A stretch of 40,888 nt of DNA from Oscillibacter sp. ER4 (GTDB taxonomy: Bacteria > Bacillota > Clostridia > Oscillospirales > Oscillospiraceae): contig NZ_JPJG01000049.1 in assembly GCF_000765235.1 (NCBI RefSeq), positions 1 to 40,888 of the forward strand, given 5' to 3'. Positions 40,682 to 40,888 of this stretch are shown here, in pieces. The notes under the pieces were generated by a model that was given only the letters and a program-made list of their open reading frames with translations, was not told the origin of the DNA and searched no databases. Both the position numbers and the translations under genes were made by a program. Each line of letters opens with the position of its first letter. Within the stretch, counting starts at the first letter, position 1.

Positions 40682-40888
40682 GCGGCGAGCGAAGCAATGC
40701 CGCCTCGGTACGCACTGCTGAAACGGAATTATCCAAAGTAGACGTAGTTCTTACCGGAAGTGCCATGGGGAGGATAATCCAAAAAGGAGGGGCGAGGCCC
40801 CTCCCTTTTGGTCGTTAGGGGGTGCAGGGGGCGAAATCGAAACGCCCCCTGCCTTTCTCTTGGGGGATTCAAAGGGGGAGGTTCTCTT
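40682..40888. repeat. Right arm of the long inverted repeat, cut by the window end
   Basis: The segment 40767-40888 is the inverted copy of 39963-40078, and 40682-40703 is the inverted copy of 40098-40119. Between these two blocks the right side has about 60 extra bases not found on the left. The similarity runs to the last bases of the window, so the true outer end lies beyond it. Confidence 0.85.

Noticed and set aside
39963-40888. CRISPR array
   Set aside because: There are only two inverted arms with internal stems, not regularly spaced direct repeats.

Overview
The window looks like a chromosomal piece of a GC-rich anaerobic Bacillota (Clostridia, probably an Oscillospiraceae-like gut organism). 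The grounds are a V-type rather than F-type ATPase operon, class III (anaerobic) ribonucleotide reductase, selenium/molybdenum hydroxylase accessory genes, TraX, YuiD-type PAP2 and DUF6110-like proteins, strong AGGAGG ribosome-binding sites and many U-tailed intrinsic terminators. The taxonomic call is inference only. No tRNA, rRNA or CRISPR was seen.

Layout. (1) 1-3.35 kb: a traX-like membrane gene, then an AT-richer insert with two gene fragments and an intact large serine recombinase, probably the remnant of an integrative element. (2) 3.36-7.54 kb: a marR regulator with a palindrome at its promoter, then a heterodimeric ABC exporter pair. (3) 7.57-8.72 kb: a YuiD/PAP2-like membrane protein and a flavodoxin-fold oxidoreductase. 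(4) 8.73-11.13 kb, minus strand: a DUF6110-like small protein and a P1B-type ATPase lacking the CPC motif and apparently internally shortened. (5) 11.18-14.1 kb, minus strand: nrdD and nrdG under tandem NrdR boxes, with a strong intrinsic terminator between them. (6) 14.25-17.23 kb: purA and purB as separate units. (7) 17.44-26.08 kb: a nine-gene V-type ATPase operon (stalk G/H, I, K, E, C, F, A, B, D) whose K subunit carries Na+-site residues. (8) 26.15-34.02 kb: an aromatic amino acid operon (aroF, tyrA, aroB, aroA, aroC, pheA and an aroE-aroK fusion) with tightly coupled genes. (9) 34.04-35.31 kb, minus strand: a small unknown gene and murI. (10) 35.36-37.27 kb: a Na/Pi-cotransporter/PhoU protein. 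(11) 37.34-39.89 kb: xdhC, yqeC and yqeB of the selenium-dependent molybdenum hydroxylase system. (12) 39.94-40.89 kb: an inverted-repeat-bounded cassette with a small unknown gene and a divergent XRE regulator, running off the window end.

The best-supported unusual feature is the leader of the aromatic operon. A consensus promoter drives a 17-residue peptide, MKSIFVFAYYYYFTMDS, with four consecutive Tyr codons and three Phe codons. It is followed by RNA segments that can form a pause stem (11 bp), an antiterminator (14 of 15 positions paired) and a U-tailed terminator, mutually exclusive in the classic order. This is textbook ribosome-mediated attenuation responding to Tyr and Phe together, in front of an operon holding both the tyrosine (tyrA) and phenylalanine (pheA) branch genes. 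In Bacillota, T-boxes are the more usual solution. The operon covers every shikimate step except 3-dehydroquinate dehydratase, which must lie elsewhere.
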